Shown here piece by piece: positions 23,971 through 35,215 of a stretch of DNA of 64,000 nt. Made by a program: the position numbers and the translations under genes. The DNA comes from Flaccisagitta enflata. Taxonomy: Eukaryota; Chaetognatha; Sagittoidea; Aphragmophora. Under the pieces are notes generated by a model, which saw only the letters and a list, made by a program, of their open reading frames with translations, searched no databases and had not been told where the DNA came from. Positions within the stretch are counted from its first letter, which is position 1. Each line of letters begins with the position of its first letter. The stretch is from assembly GCA_965153355.1 (NCBI GenBank), contig OZ231128.1:7130001-7194000 (forward strand). Reading direction: 5' to 3'.

Positions 23971-25868
23971 TTTAGATGCGTCCTCGCATCTCTATAAGAC
24001 GGTCTGTCCGTCCGTATGTATGTCTGTTAACCCTACCTCCACAATCCCGCTTATCCATCTCCAATCACTCACCAACCACCCCTGATCATTTTTAGATGCG
24101 TCCTCGCATCTCTATAAGAGGGTCTGTCCATCCGTATGTATGTTTGTTAACCCTACCTCCACAATCCCGCTTATCCATCTCCAATCACTCACCAACCACC
24201 CCTAATCATTTTTAGATGCGTCCTATCTCTATAAAACGGCCTGTCCGTCCGTGTGTATGTCCGTTAACCCTACTTCCCAATCGCCATTCCATCTCCAATC
24301 ACTTACCAACACTGATCATTTTAGATGTGTCTCGCATTCTCTATAAGAGGGTCTGTCGCCCGTATGTATCTAAGTTAACCTACTCTGTCAATCTCTGATT
24401 CATTCCCAATTACTCACTAACCACCTCTTTAATTATTTTACACCGCATTCTATAAGACAGTTCGTCCGCCCGCATAAAGTGGTCCGTTAACTCGCTACTT
24501 CATTAACCCGCTTTATCCATCTCTCAATCACTACCAACCAATTCCTGATCATTTTTAGATGCTACCTCGCATCTCTCTATAAGAGGCCTGTCCGTCCGTA
24601 TATGCCCCATAACCCTACCTACAATCCCGCTTTTATCCATCTCCAACTCTACCATCAACCACCTCAACATTTGAGACAAGGGCCTCGCATTTGGCAAGAG
24701 ACGTCACTATTCGTCCGTATGTATGTCCGCACCTACCTCCACAACCTGCTTATCCATCCCAATCACTCACCACCACTGATCATTTTTAGATGCTATTCCC
24801 TTTCGCATCTTTATAAGAGGGTCTGTCCGCCCGTCCGTCCGCTGTCCATCAACCCTACCTCCACAATCCGCTTATCCATCTCCAATCACTCACCAACCAC
24901 CTTTAATTCATTTTTCTTAGATGCGTCTCGCATCTTCTATAAGACGGGTCAGTCTGCCTTATGTATGTCCGCACCTTACTTCTACAATTCCGCCATTCCA
25001 TTCCCAATTACTACCACCACTTCTGGATTACTTTAGATGCCTCGTACTTATAAGAGTGGTCTTTGTCCACTGTGATATGTCCATAACTCACTCTCCATAA
25101 TCTCTGGCTGACCATCTCCAATCACTCACTAAATCCACTCCTAATCACTTTAGATGCGGCCTCGCATTCTATAAGACGGCTCCGTCCGCCCGTATGTATG
25201 TCCGTTAACTACCACAATCCTCCATTCATCTCCAATCACTACCAACCACGATTACATTTTAGATGCGTCCTCGCATTCTATAAGAGGGTCTGTCCGTCCG
25301 TATGTATGTCCGTTAACCCTACCTCTACAATCCCGCTTATCCATCTCCAATCACTCACCAACCACCCCTAATCATTTTTAGATGCGTCCTCGCATCTCTA
25401 TAAGACGGTCTGTCCATCCGTATGTACCGTATTTTCTCCATTTATCGCCCCCCTTCCAATTAACGCCCCCCCCTTGTTTGTGCTCTCTAAAACAATGATT
25501 TGAGGGAAGATGAAGAAGCAAATATTCTTCAAAAGTGGAAGGATTTGGTTATTTTAGTGTATTTTTCAAGGCTTGAATAAAAAACAAGTAAAAAAAAATG
25601 TTTTTTTGATACATTCAATCATACATTTCTAATATTCTATGTAGCATTTATTGTAAATAAGATATGATAAGAAAGTGCTTACAGTTCAAAAGGGGGCGCT
25701 AATTGGAGGGTAAAATGACAACATATTTTTTTCAATTTCAAAAGCGCCCGGGGCGCTAATTAGAGAAAATACGGTATGTCCGTTAACCCTACCTCCACAA
25801 TCCCGCTTATCCATCTCCAATCACTCACCAACCACCCCTGATCATATTTAGATGCGTCCTCGCATCTT
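23971..25868 (+). repeat. 120-bp minisatellite, about 13 units
   Basis: Units begin TTTTAGATGCGTCCTCGCAT and run through CTCTATAAGAGGGTCTGTCC, GTATGTATGTCCGTTAACCC and CCAATCACTCACCAACCACC. The first, second and third starts are exactly 120 bases apart. The unit has the same architecture as the dispersed hairpin-ended repeat (stem GATGCG/CGCATC followed by TCTATAAGAGG and GTCCGTCCG), so it probably arose from one copy. Units at about 24,230-25,260 are riddled with 1-3 base deletions relative to the outer units. A 348-bp MITE interrupts the array at 25,427-25,774. Confidence 0.9.
25427..25774. mobile_element. TA-flanked MITE inside the 120-bp minisatellite
   Basis: The perfect 12-bp inverted ends are CCGTATTTTCTC / GAGAAAATACGG. 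The TA dinucleotide is present on both sides (25,425-25,426 and 25,775-25,776), and removing the insert plus one TA restores the GTATGTATGTCCG of the repeat unit. TA duplication and lack of a transposase point to a Tc1/mariner-type MITE. The sub-terminal parts carry inverted C-rich / G-rich blocks (CGCCCCCC and GGGGGCGC). Confidence 0.85.
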
Positions 25869-26700
25869 TTGAGTTGCGCCCAGTGGTCAGTCTGGATGTT
25901 GCCCCCGTCCCTCCCACCTTCAGATTTCAAGTTTTGATAAATTGGATCTTTTGTATTCTACTCCAAAAACTCATAAAAGCTGTGCTTCTGCTCTTAATAT
26001 GAGCTTACCTATTCATTTCATAAAACCAATATCATTGTGTGTTGGTTGACATTTGCCTCTAAGTATTTCAAACATTTTGTTAAAAAAAAGCCCTCACAAA
26101 TTTGATGACAAATGTCAAGGACAAGTACAACAATATGCAAAACTCATCAAAATGTTGGTCAATGTTGGCAATGTTGGCACCTTCATCGAGAAACTTTATC
26201 TCTCTCTGTTTCTCACTCATCATTTTTAAGGTGCCACGTGACTCCTAGTGTTCCTTATCATGAGTTGAATAGTAGCTCATTATAGATATCAAAGGTCAAT
26301 CTGTAAGTTTAGTCATAACCCCTAAATACCCTCTACTCAGACCTCACAAGAGGACGCATCGTTGCCCTATTGGGCTTGTTTATTTTGTTCTTAAAATTTT
26401 GTCAAATTTCAGGCTCATGTCTCTTATAAACTGGTCTCTCATAAAAAAAAGTGTATTTTGTTTTAATGTCATTTTCTTGTTGCAAATGCGCTCTACAGGC
26501 GTATTTTCAAATCTCACCTTTCTTGTTACGAAAACAAAATGACAACTTGTAACAATCAGAATTGAAGCAACGCTGAAAAAAGTGAAATCAAATCTTAGTA
26601 ATAAGATGATCCCTTACTTAATTCCCTACAACCTATGTACATGTTAGCCATTATTCTGTCCTTATCTTGACTTAGTTGGCCTTTCTGGTTCTTGCCTGAT
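25869..26700. other. Unique AT-rich spacer
   Basis: No gene, RNA or repeat is recognised. Confidence 0.4.
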
Positions 26701-26711
26701 CACCTGACTTC

Positions 26712-27062
26712 TTCTCTCCAAGCTTAAGCACTATGGGATAAGAGGTGGTGCCCTTGCTCTGCCGGAGAGTTACTAACAGGATAGGTCCCAGTATGTGGTA
26801 TAGGGGGGGATTGAGTCAGGGAGGGGGGAGGTCAAGTGTGGGAACCCTCGGGGCTCAGTATTGGGTACTCTGTTTTTCCTGATTTATGTCAATGACAGGA
26901 TGAAGGCTTGCGAGGGCCTGTATGCAGATGATACACACAGGATAGGGATCCGGGGGTGCTTTTAGAGAAGGTGAACAGGGGGATGGGGGGCTTGCGAGAT
27001 GGTTCCGCTGTAATAGGCTGACTCTGAATCTCAAGAAGATTATATCTATTTGGGGGGACCTA
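26712..27062 (+). pseudogene. Decayed LINE reverse-transcriptase fragment
   Basis: On the plus strand, fragments read KLKHYGIRGGALAL, then after disruptions a VLGTLFFLIYVND block and a YADDT block. These match the region around the catalytic motifs of a Jockey/CR1-like reverse transcriptase, as in the better copy at 19.7-22.0 kb. Frame changes and an in-frame TAA show it is dead. It ends at a G-run next to the 71-bp minisatellite. Confidence 0.65.
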
Positions 27063-27087
27063 GGGGGGGGGTCGGACCCTGCGCTGC

Positions 27088-28382
27088 ACCGTGGCTAAAA
27101 ACCACCCTCGACGCAGAACGGGGACCAACCAACCCCTCAACCAACCTAAACCACCATCACCGTGGCTAAAAACCACCCTCGACGCAGAACGGGGACCAAC
27201 CAACCCCTCAACCAACCTAAACCACCATCACCGTGGCTAAAAACCACCCTCGACGCAGAACGGGGACCAACCAACCCCTCAACCAACCTAACCATCATCG
27301 TACAAAACCACCTCGACGCAGAACGGGACCAACCAACCTCAACCAACCTAACCACCATCACCGTATAAAACCTCGACGCAGAACGGGACCAACCAACCCC
27401 TCAACCAACCTAAACCACCATCACCATGGCTAAAAACCACCTCGACGCAGAACGGGGACCAACCAACCCCCTCAACCAACCCAAATCCACTATCTACCAA
27501 AAACCACCGATGGCAGAACGGGGACCAACCAACTCAACCAACCTAAACCACCATCACCGTGGCTAAAAACCACCCTCGACGAGAACGGGACCAACCAACC
27601 CCTCAACCAACCTAAACCACCATCACTGTGGCTAAAAACCGCCTCCACGCAGAACTGGGACCAACCAACCCCTCAACCAACCTAAACCACCATCACCGTG
27701 CTAAAAACCGCCTCTCCACGCAGAACGGGGACCAACCAACCCCTCAACCAACCTAAACCACCATCACCGTGGCTAAAAACCACCCTCCACGCAGAACGGG
27801 GACCAACCAACCCCTCAACCAACCTAAACCACCATCACTGTGGCTAAAAACCACCTCCGACGCAGAACGGGGACCAACCAACCCTCAACCAACCTAACCA
27901 ATTAATACCGTATAAAAACCACTTCGACGCAGAACGGGGACCAACCAACCCCTCAACCAACCTAAACCACCATCACCGTGGCTAAAACCACCTCGATGCA
28001 GAATGGGACCAACCAACCCTCAACCAACCTAAACCATCACCATGGCTAAAAACCACCCTCGACGCAGAACGGGGACCAACCAACCTCTCAACCAACCTAA
28101 ACCACCATCACCGTGGCTAAAAACCACCCTCGACGCAGAACGGGGACCAACCAACCCCTCAACCAACCTAAACCACCATCACCGTGGCTAAAAACCACCC
28201 TCGACGCAGAACGGGGACCAACCAACCCCTCAACCAACCTAAACCACCATCACCGTGGCTAAAAACCACCCTCGACGCAGAACGGGGACCAACCAACCCC
28301 TCAACCAACCTAAACCACCATCACCGTGGCTAAAAACCACCCTCGACGCAGAACAGGGACCAACCAACCCCTCAACCAACTT
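27088..28382 (+). repeat. 71-bp minisatellite, about 18 units
   Basis: The unit contains CACCGTGGCTAAAAACCACC, CTCGACGCAGAACGGGGACC and AACCAACCCCTCAACCAACC. Outer copies are near-identical at exactly 71-bp spacing; inner copies (about 27,290-27,990) carry many small deletions. The Thr/Pro/Asn frames through the array are by-products. It lies directly after a dead reverse-transcriptase fragment. Confidence 0.93.
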
Positions 28383-28744
28383 ACACAGTGGTATCCTTCA
28401 AAACTCTTTTTCTGGTTTATAGCCGGTCAACATCCCTCCCACCTCCTCATTTGATTTGTGTTTTCTGTTTGTTTCCCTGATCATATTCTAATTCTATTAC
28501 GATGAATTCCACAAAGTCAATCATCACTAGTTTAATCATCGATGTCTGTCTTAAGTCGTCTCTTTATTGAATCAGACAGCTTATATTTTTTTAAAGAAAA
28601 TACTGAGAAATTTTTCTTCTCATTTTTTTTTCTTGAAACTTTTAACATAGCTAACAATAAGCAAATGGATTTGAAATGTTTGCATTGTGCTGTTGTGGTC
28701 CAATGTCCATGTTCCATTGACTTTCTTCAGTCACTCACTCTCAC

Positions 28745-28798
<54 letters not shown>

Positions 28799-28835
28799 TT
28801 TCTTTCTTTCTCTCTTTCTTTCTTCTTCTTTCTCT

Positions 28836-28895
<60 letters not shown>

Positions 28896-29033
28896 AACAA
28901 CTGAATGGTCAAGTTTGGTTTGCTTGAAATTGAAGACGGTGACGGAAGTGCGGGATTACTACAAAAGTACAATTAAATACTAGTGCAAAAGAAGGCTCTC
29001 GCTTGACTGGAAAAAATCAAGGGCTGTTTTGTG

Positions 29034-29034
<1 letters not shown>
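28383..29034. repeat. Spacer with (TTTC)n-(TC)n array
   Basis: Unique AT-rich DNA with a (TTTC)n then (TC)n array at about 28,740-28,893. No gene is seen. Confidence 0.7.
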
Positions 29035-29122
<88 letters not shown>

Positions 29123-29700
29123 CTCTCACCTTCTCTCTCTCTCTGTCTCCCTCCCGTGCTCCCTCCCTCTCTCCTTCCCTCCCCCTCCCTCTCTCCCTCC
29201 TCCTTCCCCTCTTCCTCCCTCCCTCCCTCTCCCTCTCCCTCCCTCTCTCTCCCTTGCTCCCTCCTTTCCCTCACCCCTCCCCTCTCACTCTCTCTCCTCT
29301 ACCTCCCTCCCCTCTCACTCTCCCTCCTCCACTCTCCCTCTCCTCCTCCTCCTCCTCCTCTCCCTCTCCCCTCTCCCCTCCCTCCTCTCTCCTCCTCTTT
29401 CCTCCCCCCTCACCCTCTCCTCCCCTCTCCCTCCTCAATCTTCCCTCCCGCTTACCCTCCCCTCCCTTTTCTCTGTCTCCTTCTTCCTCACCCTCCTCTC
29501 TCTGCTCCTCCTTCCTCTCTCTTACTCCTTCCTCCTCCCTGTCCTTCCACCCTCCCCTCTCCCCTCCCTCCTCCTCCTCTCCTCTCCCCTCTCTCCCTCT
29601 CCCACCTTTAACACCCTCTCCCACCCTCCTTTTACCCTCCTCCCTCCCTCCCTCCCTCTCCTTCCTCTTTCCTCCTCTCTCTCCTTCTCTGCCTCTCCGC
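29035..29700. repeat. (GT)n array followed by a long pyrimidine tract
   Basis: About 85 bases of GT are followed by some 580 bases of almost pure C+T on the plus strand (CCCTC/TCCCT mixtures). The Ser/Pro/Leu frames on the plus strand and Glu/Gly/Arg frames on the minus strand are composition artefacts. Confidence 0.93.
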
Positions 29701-30013
29701 TGAACACTTGTAAGGTTAAAGGCCTAAATTGAGATCAATGAAATAAAAGATCTTTGATGAAAAATGTGAAATGTAAAAATAAAAGATTGAAAATTAAAAG
29801 ATATCCATATGCCTCTGCTTTTTCCAGAAGGTAAATAAAGTGCTCCTCTTTCACTTAAAATTAATTTAATCCCCAGCCTCACAGCTTAGCTGTGATTCAA
29901 CTTCCTCAAACATCCACAATAGAAAATGGAAAAATTAATTTTTGAACGAATCAAAATTAAAACGTTTTTCAATTTTTTTCCCAATTAGCATTAGACATAC
30001 ACGCTGTATTTTG

Positions 30014-30428
30014 TCTAAGAACACTGTTTATAAGAACATCAGCCTCAGATTTGGTGAAAAAATAAGAACATCTTAAGAACAAGCTCAGGCTCATATTTTA
30101 GCATAAATATATTTTAAAGTACGCTTTGATATAATTTTTAAAGGAAACTATCATAAAAAGTTGTACAGAATCGTCTAACCTAAATAATTACACCAGTTAC
30201 CTTTATCATTTATATGATTTTTAATTTCATAACTTACAAAAACAAAATTTTGTATGGACTGTGAATAAAGTACATTTACTTCATTGATAATGAATAGCTA
30301 GCTACTATGATAAAGAATCTCCAAAGCTACAAAAATAAGAACAAGTTAAGAACGTTTGAGCCTGAAAATTTGGTAAAAAGTAAGAACACTGAGCCTCACT
30401 TAAAAAAACTGTGTTCTTATAAATAGTT
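30014..30428. repeat. Repeat with inverted TTTATAAGAACA ends
   Basis: The left end reads AAGAACACTGTTTATAAGAACA followed by CAGCCTCAG. The right end in reverse complement reads TATTTATAAGAACACAG and later GAGGCTCAG. Inner copies of TAAGAACA and GCCTGA are scattered between. It is probably an old non-autonomous element; related TTCTTATAAG motifs occur near 23,535 and inside the giant element at 38,379-38,461. Confidence 0.45.
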
Positions 30429-32107
30429 AGGACCCATCTAGCTCAAAACGTCCATTTCAGAGTTGGAAAAGCATCATTGGTGTTTTGACTGACTGTTCAT
30501 CACAAAAAAGTGCATATTTTGTTTGATAACAAGTAGCACTGTCCTATTTTTTGTGTAAGTGGATACATACAGATTTGTCATCCTTTATTTGACGGGACAT
30601 TTTTTGCTTTTTTGGGGTAAAAGCTTGCTGCAGTAGGCTTGTGTACAGTAGTAATTATGTTTGTTTGGGTGAGGAATCCGAATCTGCTGTCAAAAATAAT
30701 CTCCAACAATTGTCTTGATCAACAACCACCATAAATAAGGCCCTGATAAGGCATTTTAGCCTTTTTTTGTAGAAAAAGCGGCTAAATAAGGTGGTTATGG
30801 CAGTTGCATGAACTATTTTACTTATCTGGGAGAGGGAAACTGACCTGCTGGGGAATGGCTCCAGAATTCCTCATCAGTTTACAGCACCATTTAAGAGCCT
30901 AATTGAGCATATTGGGCTCAAAATGCCATTTTTGGCCTATATTCTGTTGCAGGTGAGCGACTACATAAAAGATTTTTCCATCGCTTAGTCGGTCTATCCA
31001 TCTGTCCGTGGTAATGGTAATCTAGTAGGAAGGGGAAAAAATGAGCATTCTTGAGGTTTGTGTGTGGGGGGTTAGGGTTGGGGAGTGGGGGTTGGATGCC
31101 TAGCCCACCAATCTGCGACAATATTGTTACCCCGCTTTTACTGTTGGCGTAACATCTGCTCCATATCAATCATCATACAGATGCCATTTTTACTGATCTG
31201 GAGTTTATTCTAACAATATTGAGAGGTTTTGAGCAGTTTTGTACAGGTTGTTTGTATGAAAAAGGGAATCCACTAGTTTTAACGTTCCTGAGGCCAAATT
31301 TTTGGTTGATAAATTTTGATTTTTTTGTAAACAAAAAAAAAACTAAAAAAAAAAACACTTTCAAAAAATTCATTTCATGAACTCTCAAACTGTTGCTATT
31401 TTCTGCAAATCCATCTAATATCATTTGAGTCATAAGTTGCAAAAAAGAAAAAAAGAATGAAAAAAAATTGTTGGGGAATTTTCTTCTTATAGCCCTTAAT
31501 TACAGCTTCATGATCATATATCTCTTTTTAGTCGCGGACACACAAATTTGACTTGTGGAAGGGGCCTGATAGAGATAAGTCCTGTAGAATACAAGGTCCT
31601 GACTCCTGAGGTTTGAGAGGGCTGTTTTGAGGACTGAGTAGGCTGATTTGATGCACAAGGAAGCTGATATAGGGCTTAAGAGGGCTGATATAAACCTTTG
31701 ATAGATTGATTTGTGGTCTGAGGGCGGGAAAGATGGGCAAACTCATGGACAAACGCAGACAGACCTACTAAAAAAGCAAAAGCTTTGCCCTTTAAGTCGC
31801 TTGCATAAGTCGCTTGCACAAGACTCTTTTACCTGCAATGCATGAGTCAAAGTATGTGAAAATACACATTTTAGAGGCCGTGCATGTGTGTAGGGGTGTG
31901 GAAGGGGGTTTTGGGCCCTTGCCCACCTGTCCATAATGATATTGCATTTCAATAAAAAGACCCAATTCCATGAATGATTGCTGTGCATTGAATGGTAAGT
32001 TTTTCTTCAGGGGAACAACAATTCATATAAAAATACAATTTTTAAAATCATTCAATAAGGCTAAAAAGTAGCCTAACAACAATTACGGAGCCAATGACAT
32101 TACAGTG

Positions 32108-32465
32108 AGAGGGGCAGTCAAAATCGCTAGCATCCCTACCTGCAGCTCAAATGGTTATGAGCACATGGATAATGAAGGTGGCGCTCAACAACTAATCCCA
32201 ATTCAATTCCCGCCATCAAGTGGAATTCTTAAATTCAACCTAGTTTTGAAGATACAGCCTATTGTAGGGCAAAAAAATGGGCATTTTCCGAGGTGTTGAT
32301 TTTGCTAATTAATGACCAATATTTTCAGAACTATGAGGAAATTCGAAAAACGCCTCGATGACGGGAATAGTATTGGGATAAGCCGCCAGCCAGTACCTCT
32401 GTTGTCCGTATAATATTGTCCATCTAAGCTGTGGGTAGGGGTGCTAGCGATTTTGCTGCCCCTCT
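32108..32465. mobile_element. Candidate MITE with roughly 38-bp inverted ends
   Basis: The left arm (32,108-32,147) begins AGAGGGGCAGTCAAAATCGC and the right arm (32,426-32,465) is its imperfect reverse complement, with a one-base indel and a few mismatches. A further inverted CATTACAGT lies outside both arms, so the true ends may be near 32,092 and 32,494. No target duplication was settled. Confidence 0.5.
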
Positions 32466-32587
32466 TATCATATTATCATCGAGACTGTAATGCAATTTCA
32501 TAGAAAAGTTCTCTACAGAGGGATACGGCCCAAAATCATGTTCACAGATAGTCTATGAAAAAAATTTAGCCTTGGAACTCCTTTGAA

Positions 32588-33018
32588 TTGGCGCGGGCCC
32601 CTTTCCTACATTTAAACATAGGCAACAATCTTTTCTGTCACACATGCTTCACATCTGGCACAAAACTTAAAGATATACTATGCAGCAAAAATAAAAGTAT
32701 GATAGACCCGGCTCAAAAACCAGGGATATACACGCACATATGCCCTAAATGCAACAAGGTCTATAGTGGCCAAACTCGCCGTTGCTGTGAGACCAGATGG
32801 CGAGAACACCAACGTGCCATTGAGAAAGGCATAAGTCAACACTATTAGGACTGTGGTGAGCCATTTGATATATCCAACTTTGAAGTCGTCCAAACTATGA
32901 TAGACAAAATACAAAAAAAAACTGGACTACAACCTCAAAGTCGAGGAAGCTCTCGAGATAAAAAAAGAAAATTGTAGACCAGGAAGATGGATGAAAGAAG
33001 ACTGGGGGTCATAAGTTA
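32588..33018 (+). pseudogene. Penelope-like retroelement fragment, GIY-YIG endonuclease end
   Basis: The frame shows a PGIYTHICPKCNKVYSGQT stretch, then ETRWREHQRA, the GIY-YIG core with upstream Cys-rich linker (FCHTC...) typical of the C-terminal endonuclease of Penelope-like elements. A TAG interrupts it at 32,846-32,848, and a frame change in the A9 run near 32,910 moves the rest to another frame (an EALEIKKENCRPGRWMKEDW-like end). The reverse-transcriptase part is missing upstream, so this is a 5'-truncated dead copy. Confidence 0.75.
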
Positions 33019-34340
33019 AAACCAATGCATGGAATCCCATCTTCAACATCATGGACTAGTGCAGCTAGTGCAGCAGGGGGCGGGGGTCCAGCCCTTCTTG
33101 GGCTTTCTGGTCATTTGACTAATCCATCTGTCTCTCTCCTCTGAGCAGTCCTCTCTCTCCAATCCCCAATTGTCTCTCTTTCCCCTTTAGATTCCCATCC
33201 TCTCTCTCTTTCTCTCATTCTGCCTCTGATGATGATGCCCAAAGTGGTTATCAAAAATTTAGGCAAAATTGTTCGTTTTTGCTTCTCTCCATCTCTCCAT
33301 CTCTCCATCTCTCCATCATGAAATTAGAAATAGTTTTCAGTACAATTTTCTCTGGTTTCCGTGTGTCCGTCCCCCCCCCCCCCCTCAAAGCCTCAAAACA
33401 GGCCTCTGAGATCCCAAATCTTTTTTCAGACCCCAATTCAGACCTGACCCAAATCAGGCCTCTCAGACCCCAAATCAGGCCACCCAGACCCTAAATCATG
33501 CCTCTCAGACCCCAAGTAGGGCTTTCAGACCCTAACAAGTCATCAAAGGGTTGCACATGGTCAGCGGTACCCGATGCCCTGCATGGAGTGATAGCTGAAG
33601 AAGTGGAGTGAGAGCAGAGCAGTGGCCCCAAAGGGCCGATGTCCTATAGGACACAGGGGTGAATTTCCATACATCCTGAGAGGGCATATTTTCCATAATA
33701 TTCAATGGGAGTTTTGCATTTTTTCAATTTCTCATCAATTTGCCATGTTATTCAATGGGAACTTCACATTTTTTTAAATTTTTCATCAATTTCCAATGTT
33801 ATTCAGTGGGAAGTTTGCATCTTATCAATTTTGCCATGTTATTCAATAGAGAAGCTTCGGCGGGGGGGGACGGATGGAAGAACGGAAGGACGGAAGGACG
33901 GACGTATGGAAATTCAACCCTGTGTCCTACAGGACATCGGCCCTTTAAGGCCTTCCATAGGGAAGCTTCGGGGGGGGACGAACGGAGGGACTGACGGACG
34001 GAAGGACGGAAGCACGGAAGTATGGAAATTCACCCCTGTGTCCTACAGGACATCGGCCCTTTGGGGCCGCTGCCCAAAGAGGCCTCTCAGATCCCAAATC
34101 AGGCCTCTCAGACCCTAGCACTGGCCATTCAGACCCCAAATCAGGCCTTTCAGACCCCAAATCAAGCATCTCAGACCCCAAACCACGCCTCTCAAACCCA
34201 AAATCAGGCCTCTCAGCCCCCCAAAGCAGTTTCTCAAACCAGAGAAAATTGCCCTTTGTGGAATCATAGGTCATCGGCCCCTTTGGGGCCGCTGCCCTTC
34301 TCATCATCTCATTCCCACATACACTAAGGGGCATCGGGTA
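33019..34340. repeat. Block of tandem and duplicated repeats
   Basis: Includes a C-run (33,370), repeated CAGACCCCAAATCAGGCCTCT units of about 24 bases (33,410-33,530 and 34,080-34,230), four TCAATGGGAA/TTTTTCAATT units of about 50 bases (33,690-33,845), and a duplicated block with GGACGGAAGGACGG and CCTGTGTCCTACAGGACATC (33,850-34,075). GGGCCGCTGCCC blocks recur. No gene is seen; Gly/Arg frames come from the repeats. Confidence 0.7.
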
Positions 34341-35092
34341 GCGCTGCCCATGAAACGCTTTTGCGACTAATACATGCTGTTAGCATGCTTTTCTTTTACA
34401 CAGATTATAGTCTACAATACATTGATTTAATGTGTGAATGTGCACCCTACATCAACAAAGCCATTCATTATGTAGTATCATTTTCCTTTCAACGTTCACC
34501 TTTATTAGGCATACAACTGCCAAACTGATACACTGATATAGCAATTATTTTGAATAAAATTGCTTCTATATTGTGAATTGTTGGCTTTCCGTAATGATGG
34601 AGATACATAAGCTAAAAAGTCCAAAAAGCTCATTTGCATATTGCAGTAAATTATGATTTTGAACGATCACATAGAGCAGTTTTATAAAACTGTGATAAAC
34701 ATATTGCAACTGTCTAAGAATAGATTTATCTAGTCATCAATCATAGTTTTTTGTTATTTCAATGATTATCATTGATTTTATTGACCTTCATAAATCTATT
34801 TTTTTTTCTCTTTTCACCCCTTAGTTGAAAACGGCCTATGTTTATAGTATACTATTTTCATATCATCCAGCCGCCTGTATACCTTGACTTCATTGGACCC
34901 ATGCTACCTGTAGTTTAGTAAAATTTTACCTTTTTTTGCTTGGAACAGCTAGTCAAAAGGCTTAAGTCGTTATATTACCTCTGAAATGAAAGCTGGGACC
35001 CAATTTTAACCTAGAGGGGTGGTAACTATTATAAAAAATACGGCGTGTAGGTTGTTGGTGCGTGGGAAAACCGTCGAGTATGCTCAACATGA

Positions 35093-35131
<39 letters not shown>

Positions 35132-35184
35132 CATTTTCGATGTAACCTTTGGTGTTGTTAATTTGTTTTCTGTGTAGACATTGG

Positions 35185-35215
<31 letters not shown>

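Larger units (their letters stand above)
29701..32590. other. Repeat-rich spacer without a recognised gene
   Basis: Contains a repeat with TTATAAGAACA ends (about 30,014-30,428), a decayed dispersed repeat near 30,950-31,010, a GGCCTGATTTGAGG-type repeat block at 31,540-31,730, and a candidate MITE at 32,108-32,465. Open frames are short and lack motifs. Confidence 0.5.

Noticed and set aside
27088-28382. CRISPR-like regular repeats
   Set aside because: There are no unique spacers; the whole 71-bp unit repeats, and the context is eukaryotic. The same applies to the 120-bp array at 23,971-25,868.
29029-29732. Ser/Pro/Leu-rich ORFs of more than 200 codons
   Set aside because: Composition artefact of the pyrimidine tract; open in all three forward frames.
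33225-33262. Hammerhead ribozyme
   Set aside because: The CTGATGA is present but the GAAA and a closing stem are not clear; kept only as a remark with the Penelope fragment.
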